A stretch of 64,000 nt of DNA from Flectobacillus longus (GTDB lineage: Bacteria > Bacteroidota > Bacteroidia > Cytophagales > Spirosomataceae), in the NCBI RefSeq assembly GCF_030056705.1, contig NZ_JASHIC010000024.1, positions 62,001 through 126,000 on the forward strand, read 5' to 3'. The notes beneath the pieces were generated by a model. That model was not told the DNA's origin. It made no database searches and saw only the letters and a program-made list of their open reading frames with translations. Numbering within the stretch: position 1 is the stretch's first letter; each line of letters begins with the position of its first letter. Shown here piece by piece: positions 56,002 to 64,000 of the stretch. The position numbers and the translations under genes are program-made.

Positions 56002-56553
56002 ATGGCAGAAACTAATTGGTATGTCTTGAGAGCAGTTTCAGGACAGGAGAAAAAGATAAAAACATATCTTGAGAACGAGGTGCAAAGACAAGGTCTTACA
56101 GAGTACGTTCCTCAAGTGATGTTACCTACTGAAAAGACTTACGAAATTCGTAACGGTAAGAAAATTGTTCGTGAAAAAACTTTATTTCCTGGTTATGTTT
56201 TCGTAGAAGCAGATATTAAATATGGTGAGGTTTCACACATTATTACTTCAATGCCAGGTGTAATTGGTTTTTTGAGCTGGAATGATGGTAAAACGTCTAA
56301 AACACCTATACCTTTACGTCAAAGCGAAATTAAGCGTATCTTAGGAAAAATCGACGAGGTTGCTCCAATCGAAGAAGTAGCAACATTGTCATTTACAAAA
56401 GGAGAAACTATCAGAGTTATTGATGGTCCATTCTCTTCTTTTGAAGGTACAGTAGAAGAAATCTTCGACGATAAGAAGAAATTGAATGTTATGGTTAAAA
56501 TCTTTGGCCGTAATACTCCAGTTGAACTAAATTACTCTCAAGTAGAGAAATAA
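56002..56553 (+). CDS. nusG: transcription antitermination factor NusG
   Basis: A 183-residue NusG. The NGN domain has NWYVLRAVSGQEKKIKTYLE and FPGYVFVEADI; the KOW domain has FTKGETIRVIDGPFSSFEG. I use the ATG at 56002; an in-frame TTG upstream adds a non-family leader. NusG links RNA polymerase to the ribosome or Rho. A terminator follows at once, so the classical onward run into rplK is lost here. Confidence 0.97.
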   Translation: MAETNWYVLRAVSGQEKKIKTYLENEVQRQGLTEYVPQVMLPTEKTYEIRNGKKIVREKTLFPGYVFVEADIKYGEVSHIITSMPGVIGFLSWNDGKTSKTPIPLRQSEIKRILGKIDEVAPIEEVATLSFTKGETIRVIDGPFSSFEGTVEEIFDDKKKLNVMVKIFGRNTPVELNYSQVEK

Positions 56554-56574
56554 TAATATTTGACTTTCGTATTT

Positions 56575-56606
56575 AAAGCGTCCTTGTTGCAAGGACGCTT
56601 TATTTG
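56575..56606 (+). terminator. terminator after nusG
   Basis: A perfect 12-bp stem AAAGCGTCCTTG / CAAGGACGCTTT with a TTG loop, followed by ATTTG. Confidence 0.88.
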
Positions 56607-56615
56607 TTTACAGCT

Positions 56616-57449
56616 ATGAACTTTATGTATTTAGCCCATAATTATTTGACCAATTTCGAGGATAAAGTATGGCCCGTACTTCTTCAGTATGGAACAAGGG
56701 TATTTATGTCGCTCTTGTTGTTTTTGATAGGACGTTTATTGATTAAGAATGCGATTGGCTTAATGCATTCTAAAATGCGCTTAGAAAGTATCGATCCAGA
56801 CGTTCAACCTTTTTTGGCTTCGTTGGTAAGAGCAGCTCTAAATATCATGCTCGTGTTGAGCTGTGCAAGCATTTTAGGAATCGAAACATCTTCTTTTATT
56901 GCAGCACTCGGTGCAGCTGGCTTAGCTATTGGTTTAGCTTTGCAAGGAAGCTTGTCAAATTTTGCTGGAGGAGTACTTATTTTAGTTTTTAAACCATTCC
57001 GAGTAGGAGAATTGATAACTGTTCATGGTTATACTGGCTACGTAGAATCGATTCAGATTTTTAATACAGTGATCAGTACTACGAGCCATCGAACCATCAT
57101 ATTACCCAATGGGAGCCTATCCACTTCGCCAGTAGTGAATATTTCAAGAAAAGGAATTATTCGATTGGATATGCAATTTCAAGTGGCGATGTCCAATGAC
57201 ATAGATGCTACTCGAAAGGCTATTAGAGCGGTAATAGAGGAATGTTCTTTTGTGCAAAAAGATAAAAATAATGATATACTAGTTGGTAAACTTACCGACA
57301 GCGCTATTGTCTGGGAGGTGAAATTGTGGGTAAATGCCACCGACTTAGATAAAACGCAGTATTTTATGAATGAACATATCAAAAAACAATTTGATAGTGT
57401 CGGAATTCAATTCCCTGATCCTATAATTACAGTAAAAAGTATTGGCTAA
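56616..57449 (+). CDS. small-conductance mechanosensitive channel, MscS family
   Basis: A 277-residue MscS-type channel with three helices. The pore helix has AALGAAGLAIGLALQGSLSN, the Gly/Ala packing pattern of TM3, followed by the beta domain (FKPFRVGELITVHGYTGYVESI) and the alpha/beta C-terminal vestibule. It releases solutes on hypo-osmotic shock. The ATG at 56616 is chosen over a TTG at 56604 that lies in the nusG terminator tail. Own terminator at 57456. Confidence 0.92.
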   Translation: MNFMYLAHNYLTNFEDKVWPVLLQYGTRVFMSLLLFLIGRLLIKNAIGLMHSKMRLESIDPDVQPFLASLVRAALNIMLVLSCASILGIETSSFIAALGAAGLAIGLALQGSLSNFAGGVLILVFKPFRVGELITVHGYTGYVESIQIFNTVISTTSHRTIILPNGSLSTSPVVNISRKGIIRLDMQFQVAMSNDIDATRKAIRAVIEECSFVQKDKNNDILVGKLTDSAIVWEVKLWVNATDLDKTQYFMNEHIKKQFDSVGIQFPDPIITVKSIG

Positions 57450-57455
57450 TTATAA

Positions 57456-57502
57456 CAAAAGCCCCTTCGTGAACTCAAAAGCACGAAGGGGCTTTTGTTT
57501 TT
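57456..57502. terminator. terminator after mscS-like gene
   Basis: A perfect 16-bp stem CAAAAGCCCCTTCGTG with its complement, 10-base loop, followed by a T-run. Confidence 0.93.
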
Positions 57503-57624
57503 TATCGGTATAAATACTTATTTTAATAGGGTAAGTTATATTTTGGTAAAATGTAGCATAGAGGATAGACTTAGTTTTTTTATAAATTTGTAATACTACG
57601 ATAACTAATCACCAAGAAGTTTTG

Positions 57625-58224
57625 ATGCAAACCAAGGATACATACTTATGGGAAACCTTTTTAACAGGGGAGCGAGAGGCTTTTGAGGCTATTTATAACC
57701 AACATTATAAAGCCCTCTACGAGTATGGGATGCGTAAGTTGCAAAATGAAGAACTCGTTCGCGATTATGTACATGATTTGTTTGTAAAACTCTGGATGAA
57801 TCGTACTACAACAGGCACGACAGATAATATTCGCTATTATTTGCTGGCGTCACTCCGCAACTTTATCCTCAACCAAACTACTAAGAAAAGCAACCTGTAT
57901 TATGTGGATATGGAAGAGGCCGAATCTTTTCATATCACTTTTAATGCAGAAACAGAACTTACTAAGCTTGAACAAACAGATGAACAAGCTCAAAAGGTAC
58001 TTCAGGCTTTAAATCAACTTAGCCCTCGACAAAAGGAGGTGCTTTATTTACGTTATTTCGAGGAATTGGAATACAACGAGATTGCAGCCATGATGGACAT
58101 CTCGGTAAAAGGGGTGTACAAGCTCAATAGCCGTGCTTTGGAAACCCTACGTGGCATTTTGGATATGCCAAACTCAAGTATTATCAGTCTTATTCTACTT
58201 CTTCGTCTCAAAGGAATTCTCTAA
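57625..58224 (+). CDS. ECF sigma factor (FecI-like, Bacteroidota type)
   Basis: A 199-residue sigma factor. Region 2 has FEAIYNQHYKALYEYGMRKL and DYVHDLFVKLWMNR; region 4 has LSPRQKEVLYLRYFEELEYNEIAAMM and DISVKGVYKLNSRALETLR. It begins at ATG 57625; a TTG one codon earlier is less likely. It is followed by FecR, SusC and SusD genes, the classical outer-membrane sensing cassette controlling a TonB-dependent transporter. Confidence 0.93.
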   Translation: MQTKDTYLWETFLTGEREAFEAIYNQHYKALYEYGMRKLQNEELVRDYVHDLFVKLWMNRTTTGTTDNIRYYLLASLRNFILNQTTKKSNLYYVDMEEAESFHITFNAETELTKLEQTDEQAQKVLQALNQLSPRQKEVLYLRYFEELEYNEIAAMMDISVKGVYKLNSRALETLRGILDMPNSSIISLILLLRLKGIL

Positions 58225-58583
58225 GAACGCTTTTGAGACGATATGCTCATCTATTTTCTACTAATTAAAAGTCATTTTCAATTAATCATATCTCTGTTAT
58301 CAGTGCTTGTCTCATATTTTTGAGTAAATGATGAAGCTATCTCTACTCTGTTTATGCACATAGCTATGTAACATTCTGTAACAGTGCTTCTTAAGACATT
58401 TTTATTTTAAATAAAAGAGAAAAGAAATAAATCGTTAACTTTCTGTTTATCAGTTCATTATCTTGATTTTAAATAAATAGTTACAGAAATATTAAAAAAA
58501 AGTGAAAAAAAATTGGCTTCTATGGGGTAATGGCAAAAATTATTCGGTTTGTATATATAGAAGCCAAATAAATCTGGCAATAG
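58225..58583 (+). other. gap between sigma and fecR genes, with hairpin
   Basis: A 359-base AT-rich spacer. The notable element is TTGGCTTCTAT at 58513-58523, complementary to ATAGAAGCCAA at 58557-58567, with a 33-base loop, ending 16 bases before the fecR ATG. I found no promoter match with proper spacing and no ORF. Confidence 0.5.
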
Positions 58584-59594
58584 ATGGAAAAGTACAATAC
58601 ATATTCTACGGAAGATTTTTTGAGTGATGCGGGTTTTATCCGTTGGGTCAAAGAAGGTGCAGAAGAAGAACGTCAACAGTGGGAAGAATGGCAAAAAAGC
58701 CAGCCCGAAAATTTGAAAGCGTATCAACAAGCATTGTTGATATTAAGAACCGTATTGACCGCTGAACGCATTGAGCCAGCGAAAGATTTTGGCGCAAGCC
58801 TATTTGCAGATATTCAGACGAGTATTGGACAACAAGAAAAACGAAATAAAATTATCAAATGGGTAAGAGTTGCTTCGGTTGCCGCAGCAGCTATGTTGAC
58901 AATAGCGATAGGAATCGGTTGGTATGCACAATCAATGATTACTATTTCGACCGAATATGCACAGCAAAAAAGAATCACCTTGCCCGATAATAGTATAGTG
59001 ACCTTAAATGCCAACTCCTCGATTAGTTACCATCGAGCTTGGGCTTGGCAAAACAAACGTGAAGTGTGGGTAAGTGGGGAAGTGTATTTGAATGTAAAAC
59101 ATTTGAATGCCGACCCCACTCATATCCAAAACAAGGAAGAGTTTCGCCTGCATGCAGGCAAAATATTGGTGGATGTCTTAGGTACAGAATTTAATGTAAA
59201 ACAGCGTCGCCAACAAGTTCAGATTGCGTTGTTGAGGGGTAAGATTAGAGTGCAAGCTGAAAATCAGTCTCAGGCTATTATCATGAAGCCAGGAGAGATT
59301 GTCCGTTACAATGGCATTTTGCAAAAACAAACCCTAGAACAAACTCGGAACGTGCCCGAGGCTTGGCTCGAAGGAAATATGGTTGTAAGTGGTCTGACTG
59401 CACGACAGATTATTGACAACTTCGAAGATACCTACGGATACAAAGTCATTCTAGAAGACTCAACCCTAGCGTCCAAGCAAATTGATGGAACTATAGCCTT
59501 CAATAGCGAGGAGACTATCCTTTACACCCTATCCAATATCTTAAACGTAAATATCTATAAAGAAGGAAGAATCATTTATTTAAGATCACGGTAA
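58584..59594 (+). CDS. FecR family anti-sigma factor
   Basis: A 336-residue membrane anti-sigma/signal-relay protein. The cytoplasmic N-terminal domain (about residues 1-88) is followed by a TM helix (about 90-112), the FecR domain with RITLPDNSIVTLNANSSISY, and a C-terminal DUF4974-type domain (about 255-336, VSGLTARQIIDNFEDTYGYK). It receives a signal from the STN domain of the outer-membrane SusC protein and controls the upstream sigma factor. Confidence 0.93.
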   Translation: MEKYNTYSTEDFLSDAGFIRWVKEGAEEERQQWEEWQKSQPENLKAYQQALLILRTVLTAERIEPAKDFGASLFADIQTSIGQQEKRNKIIKWVRVASVAAAAMLTIAIGIGWYAQSMITISTEYAQQKRITLPDNSIVTLNANSSISYHRAWAWQNKREVWVSGEVYLNVKHLNADPTHIQNKEEFRLHAGKILVDVLGTEFNVKQRRQQVQIALLRGKIRVQAENQSQAIIMKPGEIVRYNGILQKQTLEQTRNVPEAWLEGNMVVSGLTARQIIDNFEDTYGYKVILEDSTLASKQIDGTIAFNSEETILYTLSNILNVNIYKEGRIIYLRSR

Positions 59595-59600
59595 CATCGT

Positions 59601-62600
59601 ATGAAACATTCGATTTCGAAAATACTGGGCACCAGCGTATTGTTGGTACTCCTGAACTTTATTGCTTTTAGTCAGCAAAAAACGATTCCTTTGAAGGATG
59701 CTATCTCTCAAATAGAGAAAAAATTTAAAACCAAATTTGCTTATGAACACAATTTACTAAATGGTAAAACGACCCAAGCATCGGCATTGAATAACTCCTC
59801 AGTTGAAGAGATATTGAAGGATATTTTATATCCTAATAACCTACTTTTCTTGTACGTAAGTGGCAATTCGTACAGTATTGTAGCCCGTGATGCTCGGTTT
59901 TTCAAAAATCCCGAAACTCCAGCCGAACCCCCAAGAGCAAATGCGCCAACTACCATTGAAGCTCAAGAAAATAAAGATGAAGATTTGATTCTTAGAGGAG
60001 CTATCACAGGCATTGATGGTGTTTCATTACCTTGGACCAATGTTTGGGTAAAAGATACTCGAAAAGGTACTACTGCCAATGAGCGTGGTGAATACAATCT
60101 TTCGGGAATGAAAGCTGGCGATAAGCTAGTGGTAACTTATGTAGGTTATAAGGAAAAAGAGTTGACCATTAAAGGTATCGGAACTCTAAACATACAGATG
60201 GAAGCCGAAGCAAGCAAGATGATGAACGAGGTAGCTGTAGTTAGTACAGGTTATCAGTCATTACCTAAAGAGCGTGCAACGGGTGCTTTTAGTAGTGTGA
60301 GTGCTAAAGATTTAGAAAAAATCCCAGTACCGAATGTTATCCAAAGATTAGAAGGACTAGTGCCAGGTTTGGATGTACAGACCTATTCAGGAGATAACAC
60401 ATTTACTTATAACAACACTCGCTATTCAATTAATGGTGGAACTCGTACCATTGGCGCATCTGATTATAATATGTTGATTCGTGGTGTGACAACCAACTCT
60501 GGAGAAAAAATGCCTTTGATTGTCGTAGATGGCTCTATTACAGATTTGGATTTGAAAACCTTTAATCCAAGAGACATCGACAATATCACTATTCTTAAAG
60601 ATGCAGCAGCAGCCTCTATTTGGGGAACAAGAGCTGCCAATGGCGTAATTGTTATTACTACCAAGAGAGGTTCGAACAATCAAGCGCCTAAAGTTAGCTT
60701 TTCTGCTGATTTTATGTCAAGTGAACGTCCTCGTTTGAATTACCTCAAATTGATGACCGTTGACCAAACTATTGATTACGAACAGGAAATTGCAAATAAA
60801 GGATTGTTGATAAATCCTCTTACGACAACGTTGTTTCCTCAAACCGTAAGTCGTGCAACAGATTTGACATTACAGTTGAAGGCGGGAAGGCTTTCGCAAA
60901 CGGCATACGATGCGGCTATTAACGATTTGCGTACAAAAACGAATGGCTTAGATCAAGTATCAAAGTATATTCTGACGCCTGCGGCCAATCAGCAATACAA
61001 CTTCTCGATTATGGGAGGAGGTAATGTTTCGAACTACTATTATGGTTTGTCATACAGTAAAGAACAACCATCGACAGTAGGAACAAAAGGCGAGCGTATG
61101 ACTTTGACTATGAATAATACTTTCAAAGTTTTTAACAAAGTAACGATTGCTACCAATCTCAAAGCGTCATTGTTCAATTACCAACAAGGAGCCGTTGGGT
61201 TATCAACGTTGTTTTCACCTAGCTTAACCATATTTATGCCTTATAATCAATTGATAGATGATAATGGCAATCGAGTATCATATTCAAGAAACTATTACAG
61301 TAGCTATCTAAGTGGACTAGAAGCCAAAGGATATATGCCTTGGCGATATAATTACCTTGACGAACAAGATTTTGTAAATAATACAGCTTATGATAATAAC
61401 TATTTAGCTACCGTAAATGTAACAGTACCCATTTTTAAAGGATTATCAGCGATAGGTTTTTATAGTAATGAAAGAACATTCTCATTGAGTAAAATCTATA
61501 ATTCGCCAGATACTTATTATACACGAGATTTAATCAATATGTCGACAGTAGCAAATGCTGCTGGGCAATTGGTAAATGCTGTACCAAACGGAGGCGTTTT
61601 GCAACAAACCAATACCCAACTCAATAATTACAGTTTGAGAGGGCAGTTGGCATATAACGAAAGTTTTGGAAAAGAACACCAAGTAAATGCTATAGCTGGT
61701 GCTGAGATTCGTGAGACAAATGTAGGACAAGGTAGTGCGACGCTCTATGGGTATAATATGCAAACAGGTATTGCTCAGAATGTTAATTATGCTTCGACCT
61801 ATACAACAGCAATAGGAGGAATCTCTTCATTAGGAGGTTCACCAACGCAAGGTGATAAAACACGCCGTTATTTGTCTTACTACTCTAATGGCTCTTACAC
61901 TTTTAAAAATCGCTACGTGCTTTCAGGAAGTGCTCGTTATGATGACTATAACAATTTTGGACTTGCTCAGGAGTTTCGTGCTACCCCGCTTTGGTCAACA
62001 GGCTTGAAGTGGAATGCCGACCAAGAGGAGTTTTTGAAAGGGGTTTCTTGGATAAATACGTTGGGCGTAAGAACAACTTATGGAGTAAATGGTAATATCG
62101 CTACAGATATGTATCCATTTACAAGTATGTATGTAGCAGGCTCTGATTTCACAACGACCAATCCTTACGGCGATATTTTGAATCCTGCCAATCCAACATT
62201 GCGTTGGGAAAATACTTATGTAACCAATTTCGGCTTAGACTTTGGATTATTCAACAGACGTCTGAGTGGTAGTATCGACATTTATAATAAAGAAGGTCGA
62301 AATATCATTTATGAATTTCCTGTAAATCCCACTTACGGTGTCAACACGTTGAAACGCAATACCACCTCACTTTCAGGTCATGGTCTCGAGGTAGCACTTA
62401 GAGGCGATGCCGTGCGTCAAGACAATTGGGGTATCCAAGCTGGGGTAACGTTTTCTTATAACACCAATGTCGTAACCGATACACGTTTTGTACCATCTTC
62501 TTCATTTTTATCTAATCCAATTAGTCAAACATGGATTAAAGGATATACAACAGATAAGTTAATGGTATATCAATTTGCTGGCTTGGATGCGACGGGCATG

Positions 62601-63206
62601 ACGCAAATTTTTAACGAAAAAGGTGAAAAAGTAGCTGCAAGCCAGTCAATCACTTCCATCGATGCTCTCAAGTATGTAGGTCGACTAACAGCGCCTTATT
62701 TTGGGTCGTTCAATGCTACGTTGCGTTATAAGGCATTTTCGTTATATACCATTGTCAATTATAGTTTTGGAAATGTGTTCATAAAACCTTCGGTATCGGC
62801 GTATCCTGGTACAGCTCGAAATACAGGTTTGAAATATGATTTGAGTGCGGATATTGCCAAACGTTGGAGACAAGCAGGAGATGAGCTAACCACCAATGTA
62901 CCAGGAATGGCAGGAATTTATGCTTCTTTGAGTCTTTTCCGCTATCAGTATTCTGATATTAATGTATTGCCTGGTGATTATGTGCGTTTGCGTGAAATCT
63001 CATTGACTTATCAAATAGAACCAAAAATCTTAGAAAAATTGGGTATCAAGTCTGCTTCGTTGGGAGTTGCTGCACGTAACCTCGGATTGATTTGGACAAA
63101 AAATAAAGAAGGTTTTGATCCTGTATTCGCTAGTCCACTATCTAGTACAACATTGGGATTACCACCATCAAGATCATTTACAGCTTCGCTTAACGTAAAC
63201 TTCTAA
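59601..63206 (+). CDS. SusC/RagA-type TonB-dependent outer membrane transporter with STN domain
   Basis: A 1201-residue protein. Order: signal peptide (about 1-24), STN signalling domain (about 25-97, with SSVEEILKDILYPNNLLFLY), carboxypeptidase-like regulatory domain (about 130-200, GVSLPWTNVWVKDTRKGTT), plug starting near residue 213 (NEVAVVSTGYQSL) with IWGTRAANGVIVITTKRG, then the 22-strand barrel ending in Phe. The STN domain contacts FecR. Imported ligand unknown; probably a glycan or its oligomer. It starts 6 bases after fecR and overlaps the SusD start by one base. Confidence 0.94.
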   Translation: MKHSISKILGTSVLLVLLNFIAFSQQKTIPLKDAISQIEKKFKTKFAYEHNLLNGKTTQASALNNSSVEEILKDILYPNNLLFLYVSGNSYSIVARDARFFKNPETPAEPPRANAPTTIEAQENKDEDLILRGAITGIDGVSLPWTNVWVKDTRKGTTANERGEYNLSGMKAGDKLVVTYVGYKEKELTIKGIGTLNIQMEAEASKMMNEVAVVSTGYQSLPKERATGAFSSVSAKDLEKIPVPNVIQRLEGLVPGLDVQTYSGDNTFTYNNTRYSINGGTRTIGASDYNMLIRGVTTNSGEKMPLIVVDGSITDLDLKTFNPRDIDNITILKDAAAASIWGTRAANGVIVITTKRGSNNQAPKVSFSADFMSSERPRLNYLKLMTVDQTIDYEQEIANKGLLINPLTTTLFPQTVSRATDLTLQLKAGRLSQTAYDAAINDLRTKTNGLDQVSKYILTPAANQQYNFSIMGGGNVSNYYYGLSYSKEQPSTVGTKGERMTLTMNNTFKVFNKVTIATNLKASLFNYQQGAVGLSTLFSPSLTIFMPYNQLIDDNGNRVSYSRNYYSSYLSGLEAKGYMPWRYNYLDEQDFVNNTAYDNNYLATVNVTVPIFKGLSAIGFYSNERTFSLSKIYNSPDTYYTRDLINMSTVANAAGQLVNAVPNGGVLQQTNTQLNNYSLRGQLAYNESFGKEHQVNAIAGAEIRETNVGQGSATLYGYNMQTGIAQNVNYASTYTTAIGGISSLGGSPTQGDKTRRYLSYYSNGSYTFKNRYVLSGSARYDDYNNFGLAQEFRATPLWSTGLKWNADQEEFLKGVSWINTLGVRTTYGVNGNIATDMYPFTSMYVAGSDFTTTNPYGDILNPANPTLRWENTYVTNFGLDFGLFNRRLSGSIDIYNKEGRNIIYEFPVNPTYGVNTLKRNTTSLSGHGLEVALRGDAVRQDNWGIQAGVTFSYNTNVVTDTRFVPSSSFLSNPISQTWIKGYTTDKLMVYQFAGLDATGMTQIFNEKGEKVAASQSITSIDALKYVGRLTAPYFGSFNATLRYKAFSLYTIVNYSFGNVFIKPSVSAYPGTARNTGLKYDLSADIAKRWRQAGDELTTNVPGMAGIYASLSLFRYQYSDINVLPGDYVRLREISLTYQIEPKILEKLGIKSASLGVAARNLGLIWTKNKEGFDPVFASPLSSTTLGLPPSRSFTASLNVNF

Positions 63207-64000
63207 TGAATAAAGTCGTGAAAAAGATAGCAATACTTTTTAGCCTTGTGAACCTAGGATTGTTTACAGGTGGATGTGAAAGCTTTGTGGATATAAAAAC
63301 ACAAGGGAGCTTGGTACCAAAAGATGTAACCAATTACCGTTACTTACTCAATAATACTTCGGCTTACGAAACAGGGATTATCCTAGGTGATTTGGCTAGC
63401 GATGATATAGCCATCGTGGATGCCGCTCAGCAGACGAGTTTGTTAAACATTTCGTATAGCTATTATAAAAATACCTATACATGGCAAGATGATATTTTTC
63501 CACTGAGTACAAGTTATGAAAATGACACCGACTGGAATACCATGTATGCTCGTATTTTCAGAACGAATACGATTATTAGCGAACTGCCTACGAGTAATGG
63601 TCCTGAAACAGATAAGGCAAAACTAACGGCGGAGGCCTTAGTACATCGTGCAGATGCGTACTTGACATTGGTAAACCAATATGGCAAACCATATAATACC
63701 ACTACAGCATCGAGTGACTTGGGAGTACCGCTTTTATTGACCCAAACGTTTTCTCAAAGTCTAAATCGTGCAAGTGTCGAAACAGTTTATCAGCAGATTA
63801 TTGCAGATTTGAAGCAAGCATTGCCTAATCTGCTTGCTACGCAACAATATAATACTTTGCCATCTAAACCGTCGGCGTATGGACTGTTGGCTCGTACCTA
63901 TTTGTATATGAGCAACTACAAAATGGCGGAAGCGTATGCTGATAGTGCTTTGGCATTGAGAAGTACTCTCAATAATATGGCTACCATGACAGCAACAAGT
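63206..64000 (+). CDS. SusD/RagB-type surface lipoprotein, partial
   Basis: The first 265 codons are in the window and remain open to its end. The signal has a lipobox FTGGC (Cys 23). SusD features follow: ESFVDIKTQGSLVPKDVTNY, WNTMYARIFRTNTIISEL, EALVHRADAYLTLVNQYGKPY and the TPR-like LPSKPSAYGLLARTYLYM. It should cap the preceding SusC barrel and bind the ligand on the cell surface. Its ATG overlaps the SusC stop (TAATG). Confidence 0.93.
   Translation, partial: MNKVVKKIAILFSLVNLGLFTGGCESFVDIKTQGSLVPKDVTNYRYLLNNTSAYETGIILGDLASDDIAIVDAAQQTSLLNISYSYYKNTYTWQDDIFPLSTSYENDTDWNTMYARIFRTNTIISELPTSNGPETDKAKLTAEALVHRADAYLTLVNQYGKPYNTTTASSDLGVPLLLTQTFSQSLNRASVETVYQQIIADLKQALPNLLATQQYNTLPSKPSAYGLLARTYLYMSNYKMAEAYADSALALRSTLNNMATMTATS

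Overview
The window looks like a chromosomal segment of a Bacteroidota, most likely order Cytophagales (Flectobacillus/Arcicella-like is a guess). Grounds: AT-rich DNA, almost no Shine-Dalgarno sequences, repeated -33 TTG / -7 TAnnTTTG promoters, a complete alternative complex III, a SusC/SusD pair with an ECF sigma/FecR switch, and a KDG/uronate catabolic set. I see no insertion sequence, prophage, CRISPR array or defence system.

Layout. 0-7.6 kb: end of a sugar-phosphate isomerase-like gene, an orphan LytTR regulator, a Tat-exported Gfo/Idh/MocA protein, a Cys/Met-metabolism PLP enzyme, a beta-CASP metallo-beta-lactamase protein, and penicillin-binding protein 1C. 7.6-21.6 kb: rplK-rplA-rplJ-rplL, then rpoB and rpoC. 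This block is unusual: a DoxX gene on the opposite strand separates rplL from rpoB, and a polytopic GT-C-like membrane protein gene sits between rpoB and rpoC. 21.8-29.9 kb: DUF3467 protein, uxaB, kdgK, a divergent MocR regulator/flavin split-barrel pair, uxuA, and an exported acid phosphatase. 30.0-31.5 kb: rpsL-rpsG and tRNA-Cys.

32.3-49.6 kb is an aerobic respiratory supercluster: actABCDEF (alternative complex III, quinol to cytochrome c), coxB-coxA, heme A synthesis (ctaA, ctaB), two subunit III-type genes, a subunit IV gene, Sco1, a DUF420 assembly protein and a small exported CxxC protein. Together these encode a quinol-to-oxygen electron path and much of its cofactor assembly machinery.

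49.6-53.3 kb: murI on the minus strand, then an ECF sigma factor, a one-TM protein (putative anti-sigma factor) and an outer-membrane barrel protein. 53.4-57.5 kb: tRNA-Tyr, tRNA-Gly, tRNA-Thr, tuf, tRNA-Trp, secE, nusG, then an MscS channel. This is the upstream half of the classic tuf-secE-nusG-rplKAJL-rpoBC cluster; its other half lies 32 kb before it in the same orientation. 57.6-64 kb: an ECF sigma factor, FecR anti-sigma factor, an STN-bearing SusC transporter and the start of a SusD lipoprotein that runs off the window.

The most interesting signals are the gene between rpoB and rpoC, the split of the ancestral transcription/translation cluster, an ActA subunit with an extra N-terminal cytochrome c domain, a conserved-looking small CxxC protein closing the oxidase cluster, direct repeats between mocR and its neighbour, and several families of hairpin-forming spacer repeats.
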